Shown here: piece by piece, positions 1 to 7,314 of the stretch | How the letters are laid out: each line of letters begins with the position of its first letter | How positions within the stretch are numbered: position 1 is the first letter of the stretch | Assembly: GCA_945938205.1 (NCBI GenBank) | Contig: CAMEUL010000073.1 | Location: 1 to 7,403 of the forward strand | Source: an uncultured Traorella sp. | GTDB taxonomy: Bacteria > Bacillota_I > Bacilli_A > Erysipelotrichales > Erysipelotrichaceae | DNA: 7,403 nt | Direction of reading: 5' to 3' | Notes under the pieces: generated by a model | Told to the model about the DNA's origin: nothing | What the model saw: only the letters and a program-made list of their open reading frames with translations | Databases searched by the model: none | Position numbers and translations under genes: made by a program

Positions 1-769
1 GCATATTTTCATAAAAACCGCCACCTGTAATATGAGCTACTCCATGTACATCTACATGCTTGAACACTTCACAAACAGGACGTACATAAATTTTTGTTGG
101 AGTTAAAAGTGTTTCTCCCAAAGTTTTAGAAAGCCCATCATACGTTGTATTCAAATCCAGCTGATGATCTTTAAAAACGAGTTTTCTTACTAAAGAGAAA
201 CCATTGGAATGAACCCCAGAACTGGAAAGACCCAATACGACATCGCCTGCTTTGGTCTTGCTTCCATCAATCATTTGACTCTTTTCCACAACACCTACCG
301 TAAATCCGGCAATATCGTAATCTTCTTCTTCATACATATCCGGCATTTCAGCTGTTTCTCCACCAATCAATGCGCAATTGGCTAAGACACAGCCATCACT
401 GACTCCCTTCACGATAGCTTCAACCTTTTCAGGATGATTTTTTCCAACAGCTATATAGTCCAGGAAAAATAATGGAGAAGCTCCTTGTGCCAACACATCA
501 TTGACGCACATAGCTACAGCATCCTGACCAATCGTATCATGTTTGTCCATCATAAAAGCCAGTTTCAGTTTTGTACCAACACCATCGGTACCGCTGACAA
601 GAACCGGTTCCTTATAGCCTAAGCTAGCTAGATCAAACAATCCACCAAAGGAACCGATATTTCCCATGACTCCAGGACGATGGGTTGCTTTGATATGTTT
701 TTTGATTCTCTCTACAGATTCATATCCTGCCTGCAGATTTACTCCTGCATTCTTATATTGTTCACTCAT
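1..769 (-). CDS. purM: PurM, phosphoribosylformylglycinamidine cyclo-ligase (AIR synthetase), partial: C-terminus beyond window
   Basis: PurM closes FGAM to aminoimidazole ribonucleotide (AIR) with ATP, the step right after PurL, in the cytoplasm. I translated this frame directly: 256 codons from ATG at 769 run open to the left edge without a stop, against a usual family length of about 340-350, so roughly the last quarter is missing. Visible hallmarks are the GTDGVGTKL nucleotide-binding motif (about residues 60-68), the GQDAVAMCVNDV stretch (81-92), GGETAEMP (136-143), DIAGFTVG (152-159), SSGVHSNGFSLVR (183-195) and the start of HITGGGFYEN (246-255). These are typical of the PurM/AIRS ATP-binding fold. 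The start is fixed by AGGAGGT at 781-775, 5 bases before the ATG; that site contains the purF stop codon. The gap to purF is 10 bases, so the two are probably translationally coupled. No lesion is seen in the visible part. Confidence 0.97.
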   Translation of the reverse strand, partial: MSEQYKNAGVNLQAGYESVERIKKHIKATHRPGVMGNIGSFGGLFDLASLGYKEPVLVSGTDGVGTKLKLAFMMDKHDTIGQDAVAMCVNDVLAQGASPLFFLDYIAVGKNHPEKVEAIVKGVSDGCVLANCALIGGETAEMPDMYEEEDYDIAGFTVGVVEKSQMIDGSKTKAGDVVLGLSSSGVHSNGFSLVRKLVFKDHQLDLNTTYDGLSKTLGETLLTPTKIYVRPVCEVFKHVDVHGVAHITGGGFYENM

Positions 770-779
770 AATCTACCTC

Positions 780-2189
780 CTAGAACTTTGATTCTTTATT
801 GGCATCCTTAATGGAATCAAACAATTCCGTAGGATAATGTCCTGTAAAGCATGCCATACACATATCACTGATACCTGTTGCCTTTTTCAATCCTTCATGT
901 GAAAGGAATGCAAGAGAATCACATCCGATAATCTCGCGTACTTTTTCCACATCATTGTATGCACTGATCAGTTCTTCGTACGTATTAGTATCTACACCGT
1001 AGAAACATGGTGATATCATTGGAGGAGATGCAATTCTCATATGAACTTCCAATGCGCCCATATCACGCAACATCTTCACAATTTTTTTGGATGTGGTTCC
1101 ACGAACGATCGAATCATCAATCAAGATAATTCTTTTTCCTTTGACAATGCTGCGAACTGGTGAAAGTTTCATGCGCACTCCTTTATCCCTCAGTTCCTGG
1201 CTTGGCTCGATAAAGGTACGTCCCATATACTTATTTTTGATCAATCCCATTTCATAAGGAATACCGCTCTCTTCCGCATAACCAACAGCAGCACTTAGTG
1301 AAGAATCCGGCACACCAAGTACTATATCCGCATCAACAGGTGCTTCTTGAGCCAGCACACGCCCTGCTTCCTTTCGGGAGGCATGAACATTCACGCCACA
1401 TATATCGCTGTCTGGTCGAGAAAAATAGATGTATTCCATCGCACAAATATTGTTGACACGATCTTTTGCATAGAAAGTAGAGGACATTCCATCTTTAGTA
1501 AATGTAACAATTTCTCCCGGTTCAACGTCTCGGATGAATTCAGCACCGATAACATCAAATGCACAAGTTTCAGAACTGATGACATATCCGTCTTGCATTT
1601 TCCCAATGGATAATGGACGAAGTCCATTCTTATCACGCATGGCATATAATTTATCTTTTGTTATTACGATAAAGGCAAAACCACCTTTTAATGTATTTAA
1701 TGCTTCTTTAATCGCTTCAATACGAGATTTTGTCACATCTTTCTTAATTAAATGTGCCAAGATTTCTGTATCGCTGGTTGATTGAAAAATGGAACCATTC
1801 ATTTCGAGTTTTTCACGGATCTGTTTGGAATTTACGATATTTCCATTGTGGCAAAGTCCAAAATCACCCGTTGAATGATTAAACATGAAAGGTTGCACAT
1901 TGTTAGGACCACTACCTCCGGCAGTTGAATATCGAACATGTCCGATGGCAAAGTCTCCTTTGCAGTAGCGCAGTTCCTGTTCATGAAATATTTCTTTTAC
2001 CATACCTACTCCACGGTGTCCGTAAAGGCGTGTACCATCTGTCGTGACGATTCCACATCCTTCTTGGCCACGATGTTGCATGGCATGAAGAGCATAATAA
2101 GTCAGTTCGCTGGCATTCTTTACATTAAAGACACCAAAAACCCCGCACTCTTCATGAATTTCGTTATCATCTATTGTTTTATATTCCAT
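780..2189 (-). CDS. purF: PurF, amidophosphoribosyltransferase (Fe-S, Bacillus type)
   Basis: PurF catalyses the first committed step: PRPP plus glutamine gives 5-phosphoribosylamine. The protein is 469 residues, normal for the family. The N-terminal Ntn-hydrolase glutaminase domain has its nucleophile at Cys15 in HEECGVFG, so the first 14 residues look like the short propeptide removed during maturation of the Bacillus subtilis enzyme. Further glutaminase motifs are MQHRGQEG (37-44), HVRYSTAGG (84-92), CHNGN (113-117) and TSDTE (138-142). The C-terminal phosphoribosyltransferase domain carries the PRPP loop LIDDSIVRGTT (356-366). Cys249, Cys395, Cys444 and Cys447 match the four ligands of the structural [4Fe-4S] cluster known from B. 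subtilis, where oxygen can inactivate the enzyme. The start is supported by AAGGAG at 2200-2195, 5 bases before ATG; the purC stop TAA overlaps this site. The family is usually feedback-inhibited by purine nucleotides; that is family knowledge, not read here. Confidence 0.98.
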   Translation of the reverse strand: MEYKTIDDNEIHEECGVFGVFNVKNASELTYYALHAMQHRGQEGCGIVTTDGTRLYGHRGVGMVKEIFHEQELRYCKGDFAIGHVRYSTAGGSGPNNVQPFMFNHSTGDFGLCHNGNIVNSKQIREKLEMNGSIFQSTSDTEILAHLIKKDVTKSRIEAIKEALNTLKGGFAFIVITKDKLYAMRDKNGLRPLSIGKMQDGYVISSETCAFDVIGAEFIRDVEPGEIVTFTKDGMSSTFYAKDRVNNICAMEYIYFSRPDSDICGVNVHASRKEAGRVLAQEAPVDADIVLGVPDSSLSAAVGYAEESGIPYEMGLIKNKYMGRTFIEPSQELRDKGVRMKLSPVRSIVKGKRIILIDDSIVRGTTSKKIVKMLRDMGALEVHMRIASPPMISPCFYGVDTNTYEELISAYNDVEKVREIIGCDSLAFLSHEGLKKATGISDMCMACFTGHYPTELFDSIKDANKESKF

Positions 2190-2198
2190 AAATTCTCC

Positions 2199-2906
2199 TT
2201 ATTTTGACAATCTTTTCAGTATTTCCTGATAGGCATCTTCAACATTTCCAAGATCTCTTCTGAAGCGATCCTTATCCAATTTTTCTAAAGTTATCTTATC
2301 CCATAAACGGCATGTATCCGGTGATATTTCATCTGCAAGAACAATTTCCCCATCACTAGTTCTTCCAAATTCAATTTTGAAATCAACGAGAATGATACCT
2401 AACTGATCCCACATATCGATCATAACTTCATTAATTTTCTTTGTCATCTCATATATGCAGTGTAGTTCATCATAGGTCGCTATTTTTAATGCTACTGCAT
2501 GATGATCGTTAATGAGTGGATCATTCAATGCATCATTCTTGTAACAAATTTCATAAATCACATTGTCAGGTTTTGTTCCTTCTTCAACACCCAGTCTTTT
2601 CGACATGCTACCGGCGATATAGTTACGAACAATCACTTCCAAAGGTATAATGCTCACCTTTCGGCATAGCTGATCACGATCATTTAACTTTTCAATCAGA
2701 TGTGTCTTGACACCTGCTTGTTCCAGTTTCTTGAAAATGATAAAACTTATTTCATTGTTTAAGAAACCCTTATGATCTATCTGAGCTTTCTTCACACCGT
2801 TGAATGCAGTTGCATCGTCTTTATAATGAATGATAATCTTTTCAGGATCTTCGGTTGCATAAATTTGTTTTGCTTTACCTTCATAAAGAAATTCTTTCTT
2901 TTCCAT
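2199..2906 (-). CDS. purC: PurC, phosphoribosylaminoimidazole-succinocarboxamide (SAICAR) synthase
   Basis: PurC joins CAIR and aspartate using ATP to form SAICAR. The product is 235 residues, the normal size for a stand-alone bacterial enzyme. Family motifs are LYEGKAKQIY at 7-16 (ATP-binding N-terminus), DDATAFNG (30-37), EVIVRNYIAGS (90-100), LVDFKIEFG (173-181) and DEISPDTCRLWD (192-203). Nothing essential appears to be missing. The start at 2906 is supported by a G-rich site AGGGGGA at 2917-2911, 4 bases upstream. It lies 13 bases after the purL stop; this is the only junction in the operon whose stop codon is not inside the next Shine-Dalgarno sequence. Because purL terminates early as sequenced, about 400 bases upstream of its normal stop, purC may experience some translational polarity; that is inference. 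Confidence 0.98.
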   Translation of the reverse strand: MEKKEFLYEGKAKQIYATEDPEKIIIHYKDDATAFNGVKKAQIDHKGFLNNEISFIIFKKLEQAGVKTHLIEKLNDRDQLCRKVSIIPLEVIVRNYIAGSMSKRLGVEEGTKPDNVIYEICYKNDALNDPLINDHHAVALKIATYDELHCIYEMTKKINEVMIDMWDQLGIILVDFKIEFGRTSDGEIVLADEISPDTCRLWDKITLEKLDKDRFRRDLGNVEDAYQEILKRLSK

Positions 2907-2919
2907 GTGTTCCCCCTAT

Positions 2920-5900
2920 TTATTTCTTAAAATACTGAACTCCACTTGCGAAAATACTCTGTTTTTTGTTTCCATCAATATTCTTAAATACATCTTCAAA
3001 ATATCGTTCAGAGTGACCCATCTTACCTAAAACGTGACCATCATAAGAACAGATTCCTTCAATGGCACAAACTGAACCATTAACATTATAATTCGTATCA
3101 GAAGTCAGATTCCCCTCAGGATCACAATACTGGAAGGCAACACAGCCTTTGTCAAAAAGATCCTCAACCATTTCCTGACTGGCAACAAATTTTCCTTCTC
3201 CATGACTTACCGCAATCGCATGAACACTTCCAACTTTTTCATGAGCCAACCAAGGTGAGTTATTGCTAGCCACACGTGTATGAACAACAGTTGAGATATG
3301 GCGATTAATGTCATTTCTGAAAAGTGTTGGAGCGGATTGGTCTAAAGTTTGAATACGTCCATAAGGCAAAAGACCACTCTTGATCAATGCCTGGAATCCG
3401 TTGCAAATACCTAAAATCAATCCATACGATGAATTTAGCACTTCCATCTGGTTCATCTCCGCTGGAGAAGCCTCCCGGCAATGCCATGATCTGGCACTTG
3501 TCAAGTAAAGCTACGAAGCGTTCGATACTGTCAAAGATCATTTCTTCTGTTTCATTTCTGAAAACCAGAATATGTGGAATTGCACCTTCTTCACTGAATG
3601 CACGTGCTGTATCATATTCACAGTTGCTGCCTGGGAAAACAGGGATGCATACATGAACTTCATCTACCAGATATCTTGATTTAAATGTCATCTGACTTTC
3701 TGTATCATGAACAGGAATCAGATTCCTAGTGCTTGGTGAAACAGTTGGATAAAGTTTTGAGAACGTGGACATATAAGCATCCATCGCTTTCTGTTCATCG
3801 ATCTTCAATCCATTCATCTTCATCTCATCACATGTTTTTCCAATAACATGTGCTAAATCACAATCCAGTTCATTTTCACTTTCTACAATAAAAGTAGCAG
3901 GCATATAATCAAAGACATGTTCATAATTCACGTCAAATCCGATGTGATTTCCAATTGCCATTTTATAGAGACAGGCAAGTGCACCACCTTTTTCAATCAG
4001 TGAACAGCTAAGCACTTTCTTTTCCTGAATGAGTTTTTCCACACAAGTAAACACTTTTTCAATGGAATCAAGATTTGGCTTTTCGAAATCAAAATCAGGC
4101 TGAATCACACTTAATACATGATTCTTTCCTTTCAATTCATTAGAAATAATATAATCGGCATCTCCATGAGCACAAGCAAAACTGATCAGTGTAGGAACAA
4201 CATTTAGATCATTGAAGGTTCCTGACATGGAGTCTTTCCCTCCGATTGCAGCTTTCTTAAAATGATCCTGAACACTCATGGCACCCAGCAAAGCTTCGGT
4301 TACCTTACCCCATGAAGTCTTGTTTCTTGAAAGGCGTTCAAAGTATTCTTGGAAAGAGAAATGAATATTCTCAACCTTACCACCAACAGCAACTACTTTG
4401 GCCATTGACTGAATGACACTGTTCTGAGCCCCTACAAAGCAAGAATACTCCATGACTTCAGGATCAAAGCCATAACTCAAAATAGAAACTGTTTTTGTTT
4501 TTCCATCCAACACCGGTAACTTTTGAACACTGGCCAAGGTTGGTGTAAGCTGAGTTTTTCCTCCAAATGGCATCAGCACGGTTGTTGAACCAATGGAAGC
4601 ATCAAACATTTCCACAAGTCCTTTCTGACTGGCTACATTCATATCTGAAAGAACTTTATAGATATTCTCTTCATTATAAGTCATTTCGCTTCGGAATGGA
4701 TTTTTTCCATTCATCGTAGCTATTTCCACATCCGCATTCTGACGGACACCGCTTGTGTCAATAAAATCACGATCAAGATCGACAACAATCTGACCCTGAT
4801 AAGTCATGACCAAGCGATTCGAATGATTAACGGTTGCGACAATATAAGCTTCCAGGTTTTCCATTTCTGCCAATTCAATAAAAGTAGCAGCATCTTTCTG
4901 ATCCACGACCACAGCCATTCTTTCCTGACTTTCACTGATCGCGATTTCTGTCGCATTCAAACCGGCATATTTGGTGCGTACAAGATCCAGATTGATTTTC
5001 AAGCCTGCCGCTAATTCTCCAATGGCAACACAGACTCCTCCGGCACCAAAGTCATTACACTTCTTGATCAGTTTCGTACAGGCTTCATTTCGGAAAAGAC
5101 GCTGAATTTTTCTTTCTTCTGGAGCATTTCCTTTTTGAACTTCACTGGCACATACTTCCAGCGACTTCAAGTTATGTTCTTTGCTTGAACCTGTTGCTCC
5201 ACCAATACCATCACGACCGGTACGTCCTCCAAGAAGGATGACCACATCTCCATCTTCCGGTGTTTTTCTTACCACATTTTCGGCTTTATTTGCTGCAACC
5301 ACAGCTCCCACTTCCATGTGTTTTGCTTTATAAGAATCATGATAGATTTCTTTCACATAAGTCGTTGGCAATCCAATCTGGTTTCCATAAGATGAATTTC
5401 CATGAGTTGCCTTCTTAGAAATCACTTTCTGTGGAAGCTTTCCTTCCATGGTATCCTCAATATCTTCTAACACGTTGCCGCATCCACTGATACGCATCGC
5501 CTGATAAACATAACTTCTTCCTGAAAGAGGATCACGAATTGCTCCCCCAATGCAAGTAGATGCTCCTCCAAATGGTTCAATTTCTGTTGGATGGTTATGT
5601 GTTTCATTTTTAAACTGAAGCAGCCATTTTTCAATCGTTCCATCATGATCTACATCAATAAAAACACTGCAGGCATTAATTTCTTCGCTGACTTCCACTT
5701 CATCCGCAAGACCTTTGTTTCTGAGATCGCGCGCATTGATGGTTGCCATATCCATTAAAGTGATAGGCTTATTTTCTCTCTTATTTTCAGCTCTAAGTTC
5801 CATATAACGGTCAAGAGCTTTCTGAATATCCTCTTTAAAGCGTTCTGTTGTTATTTCAATATTTTTTAAGCATGTCTCAAAAGTTGTATGACGGCAGTGA

Positions 5901-6559
5901 TCAGACCAGTAAGTGTCTAGCACTTTGATTTCAGTCTCTGTTGGATTTCTTTTTTCTTGATTTTTAAAGTAGTCCTGGACCATCAATAGATCTTCTTTTG
6001 ACATGGCCAGTCCTTCATCCTGGACAAAATTCTCAATTTCTTTTTCACTCAGTTCTATAAAGCCGCTAAAATCCTTTAAAGGTGTCACATCCACATTTGA
6101 ATCAATTTTCAGTTCTGACATATTTTTTTCTCGAGATTCAATTGGATTAATGACATAATGTTTTACTTTTTGATATTCATCATCACTCAATGCTTCATCG
6201 AAAATGAGAATTTTTCCACAGGTAATGACACATTGACTGGATGGATTTAATAGTTTGATGCATTGCATGGCACTGTCTGCACGCTGATCATACTGTCCTG
6301 GCAATGTTTCAATAGCCAGTGTTTTTCTCTCATGAAGTTCAACACTCTCTAAAATAGTGTCAACAACGGGTTCACTGAATACCGTTGCTTTTGCTATTTC
6401 AAATACACTTTCTTCAATGCCAAACACATCATAAATATTCACTAAACGCATGCTGTTGGCATGAATCTGAAAGTTTTCCTTCAGCTGAGCAAATAAATCA
6501 TTTGCTTCAACCTGAAAGCCTTTTTTCTTCTCCACAAATACTCGCTGATTGATTTTCAT
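2920..6559 (-). pseudogene. purL: PurL, single-chain phosphoribosylformylglycinamidine (FGAM) synthase, disrupted by an internal deletion/frameshift near 3427
   Basis: Intact PurL converts FGAR, glutamine and ATP to FGAM. Frame one starts at ATG 6559, with AGGAGG at 6569-6564, and encodes 1044 residues of good family sequence. These are the N-terminal domain, the linker with YWSDHCRHTTF (217-227), the first AIRS-like half with KNETHNHPTEIEPFGG (317-332), the second half with SYGFDPEVMEYSCFVGAQNS (695-714) and AAIGGKDSMSG (770-780), and the start of the glutaminase domain at PVFPGSNCEYD (973-983). Family sequence then continues only in another frame, 3426-2920: GLILGICNGFQ with the nucleophile Cys (codon 3405-3403), SHGEGKFVA, and GHSER holding the His and Glu of the triad. 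The joined pieces give 1212 residues; about 20 expected between GSAKFI and GLILG are absent. Read as is, frame one adds 38 unrelated residues and stops at 3313-3311 (1082 residues). This single-chain type replaces purS, purQ and small purL. Assembly error cannot be excluded. Confidence 0.9.
3418..3440 (-). other. Deletion/frameshift junction in the purL glutaminase domain
   Basis: Reading with the gene, GCT AAA TTC ATC (A-K-F-I, ending at 3428) belongs to the first frame, and TAT GGA TTG ATT (Y-G-L-I, from 3426) belongs to the second. The extra base is G3427. No slippery heptamer of the programmed-frameshift kind is present. A simple one-base slip would not restore the protein, because the helix-containing stretch of about 20 residues that normally separates these motifs is missing. 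A loss of roughly 56 bases (any nearby length that is 2 mod 3) explains both the gap and the shift. In the second frame there is a weak internal start, ATG 3447-3445 with GGAG 9 bases upstream, which could at most give a 175-residue piece lacking the front of the glutaminase fold. Confidence 0.85.
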
Positions 6560-6567
6560 GGTCCCTC

Positions 6568-7056
6568 CTAGAATTTCATATTTTCAAGCACATTTTTACG
6601 CATGTTTTCTTTATGTGCTACCATTTTTTCGTGATATGTTTCATCAAATGCTCCAAGGATCGTTGCGCAAAGCACAGCAGCATTCTTTGCGCCGGCTTTT
6701 CCGATGGCTACGGTTGCAACTGGAACTCCTGCCGGCATCTGCACAATGCTTAAAAGAGAATCCAATCCATCAAGAGTAGACGTTTTAATTGGGATTCCGA
6801 TAACTGGCAGTGTTGTACACCCTGCAATTACTCCGGCTAAATGCGCTGCTCCTCCGGCAGCAGCAATGATGATCTTTAACCCTCTCGCATAAGCACTTCT
6901 TGCATAAGCAATGGTTTCATCCGGTGTACGATGAGCACTCAATACAATTTTTTCATAAGGAATATCAAATTCCTCAAGCAGTTTTGCGGTTTCAACAACA
7001 CAGTCAAAATCACTCATGGATCCCATAACGATCCCGACAATTGGTTTTCTGTCCAT
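6568..7056 (-). CDS. purE: PurE, N5-carboxyaminoimidazole ribonucleotide mutase (class I)
   Basis: PurE moves the carboxyl group of N5-CAIR to give CAIR. From ATG 7056 it is 162 residues, the usual size. An upstream in-frame ATG at 7101 is rejected: it would start inside the riboswitch expression platform and add 15 non-family residues, whereas 7056 has AAGGAGG at 7068-7062 with 5-base spacing. Motifs are GIVMGSMSD (8-16), SAHRTPD (40-46) with the probable catalytic His42, AAAGGAAHLAG (66-76) and VAIGKAGAKNAA (116-127). AHRTP together with the GGAAHL loop indicates class I (mutase) rather than class II (CO2-using carboxylase), so a PurK is expected elsewhere in the genome; none is adjacent. 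The usual AHLPG is AHLAG here. The stop TAG (6570-6568) lies inside the purL Shine-Dalgarno sequence. As first gene it is directly governed by the riboswitch. Confidence 0.97.
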   Translation of the reverse strand: MDRKPIVGIVMGSMSDFDCVVETAKLLEEFDIPYEKIVLSAHRTPDETIAYARSAYARGLKIIIAAAGGAAHLAGVIAGCTTLPVIGIPIKTSTLDGLDSLLSIVQMPAGVPVATVAIGKAGAKNAAVLCATILGAFDETYHEKMVAHKENMRKNVLENMKF

Positions 7057-7061
7057 AGTGG

Positions 7062-7068
7062 CCTCCTT
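7062..7068 (-). promoter_or_regulatory. Ribosome binding site that fixes the purE start
   Basis: AAGGAGG lies 5 bases before ATG 7056, immediately after the terminator T-tract. It decides against the earlier in-frame ATG at 7101. It is not overlapped by the terminator stem, so control here looks transcriptional rather than by site occlusion. Confidence 0.9.
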
Positions 7069-7074
7069 AAATAG

Positions 7075-7099
7075 AAAAAGGACATTAATACTAATGTCC
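7075..7099 (-). terminator. Riboswitch-controlled intrinsic terminator ahead of purE
   Basis: GGACATTA and TAATGTCC form a perfect 8-bp stem around the loop GTAT (7099-7080), followed at once by TTTTT (7079-7075). This is the OFF structure of the expression platform. Its first two bases, G7099 and G7098, are also the last two bases of the antiterminator, so the two hairpins compete. With only two G-C-rich closing pairs it is a fairly weak terminator, and leaky basal expression is likely; that is inference. Confidence 0.88.
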
Positions 7100-7127
7100 A
7101 CAAAACAAAAAGGTCTTTGTTTTGTAG
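7098..7127 (-). promoter_or_regulatory. Antiterminator hairpin of the purine riboswitch
   Basis: CTACAAAACAAA (7127-7116) pairs over 12 bp (one G-U) with TTTGTTTTGTGG (7109-7098), with the loop GACCTT. The 5' arm contains the ligand-discriminating C of the aptamer and the whole 3' strand of P1. The 3' arm ends in the first two G residues of the terminator. It is therefore mutually exclusive with both P1 and the full terminator, which gives an ON state without ligand. Confidence 0.82.
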
Positions 7128-7195
7128 TCGCTTATTTTACGGAAAAGCGGTAGAAACTTGTGGGCCATATCCCCACGATTATACAAGCGCAAGAC
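7113..7195 (-). ncRNA. Purine riboswitch aptamer, guanine class
   Basis: The three-way junction matches the purine riboswitch closely. J1/2 is TATAATC (7183-7177). P2 is GTGGG/CCCAC around the conserved L2 GATATGG (7171-7165). J2/3 contains AGTTTCTACC (7158-7149). P3 is GCTTTT/ATAAGC with one T-T mismatch around the conserved L3 CCGTAAA (7142-7136). J3/1 is GACTAC, and its C at 7127 corresponds to C74 of the B. subtilis xpt aptamer, which specifies guanine or hypoxanthine; adenine sensors carry U there. P1 is TTGTA/TACAA (7186-7182 with 7126-7122), followed by a 4x4 internal loop and a further helix GTCTT/AAGAC (7195-7191 with 7117-7113). Ligand binding is predicted to stabilise P1, release the terminator and repress the purine operon. 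Confidence 0.96.
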
Positions 7196-7203
7196 AAATA
7201 AAG

Positions 7204-7232
7204 AAAAAATAGATGCAAGAAAAACATCTATT
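7204..7232 (-). terminator. Terminator-like hairpin upstream of the aptamer
   Basis: AATAGATG (7232-7225) and CATCTATT (7215-7208) form an 8-bp stem with a 9-base loop, and the T-tract runs through 7204, continuing as CTTTATTT. The stem is AT-rich. It follows directly on the stop codon of the 19-codon open frame and precedes the aptamer, so it could end a short upstream transcript or act as a first attenuator. Activity is uncertain; the opposite strand lacks an equally good T-tract. Confidence 0.45.
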
Positions 7233-7272
7233 ATTTCATATTCTTTTTTCTGCAAAAGCGGGCTGAAATAAT
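7230..7272 (-). repeat. 9-bp inverted repeat in the purine leader
   Basis: ATTATTTCA (7272-7264) and TGAAATAAT (7238-7230) are perfect inverted copies separated by 25 bases. A smaller CTTTT/AAAAG pairing lies inside the spacer. The right arm shares three bases (7232-7230) with the left arm of the next hairpin, so the two helices cannot both form fully. It could be an RNA structure or a protein-binding site; the sequence resembles no operator I can name. Confidence 0.5.
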
Positions 7273-7290
7273 GTTTAATTTTAAGTACAC
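7231..7290 (-). CDS. Possible 19-residue leader peptide (unrecognised)
   Basis: From GTG 7290 a short frame encodes MYLKLNIISARFCRKKNMK and ends in TAA followed in frame by TAG. GAGGGTGAT (7302-7294) sits upstream and resembles a Shine-Dalgarno sequence, about 7 bases from GTG when the GAGGG core is counted. A candidate promoter would place the transcript start near 7308, leaving a short 18-base leader. The peptide is basic, and I recognise no family. It overlaps the 9-bp inverted repeat and stops inside the left arm of the terminator-like hairpin, so a terminating ribosome could disturb that hairpin. A chance frame is the main alternative. Confidence 0.3.
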   Translation of the reverse strand: MYLKLNIISARFCRKKNMK

Positions 7291-7314
7291 GATATCACCC
7301 TCACTTTCAAGAAT

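Noticed and set aside
1347..2207. Open frames on the plus strand and in a second minus frame inside purF (e.g. 1347-1613, 1391-1645, 1534-1785, 1938-2207)
   Set aside because: They are antisense or out-of-frame shadows of purF with no ribosome binding sites and no recognisable protein features.
3424..3440. Programmed ribosomal frameshift in purL
   Set aside because: There is no slippery heptamer or stop-adjacent shift site, and a shift alone would still leave about 20 family residues missing.
2920..3504. Independent purQ gene starting at TTG 3504
   Set aside because: The start lacks a ribosome binding site, the first ~26 codons are a shadow of the purL frame, and the N-terminal third of a PurQ-like domain lies in the other frame.
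3387..6892. Plus-strand open frames opposite purL and purE (3387-3656, 4823-5014, 6549-6779, 6704-6892)
   Set aside because: They are shadows of the well-supported minus-strand genes, with atypical composition and no initiation signals.
7057..7101. Longer PurE starting at ATG 7101
   Set aside because: It would begin inside the antiterminator/terminator and adds non-conserved residues; the AAGGAGG-supported ATG at 7056 fits the family.
7178..7183. Perfect TATAAT hexamer as the purE promoter -10
   Set aside because: It is the conserved J1/2 of the purine aptamer and has no good -35 17 bases upstream; a start there would remove most of the aptamer from the RNA.
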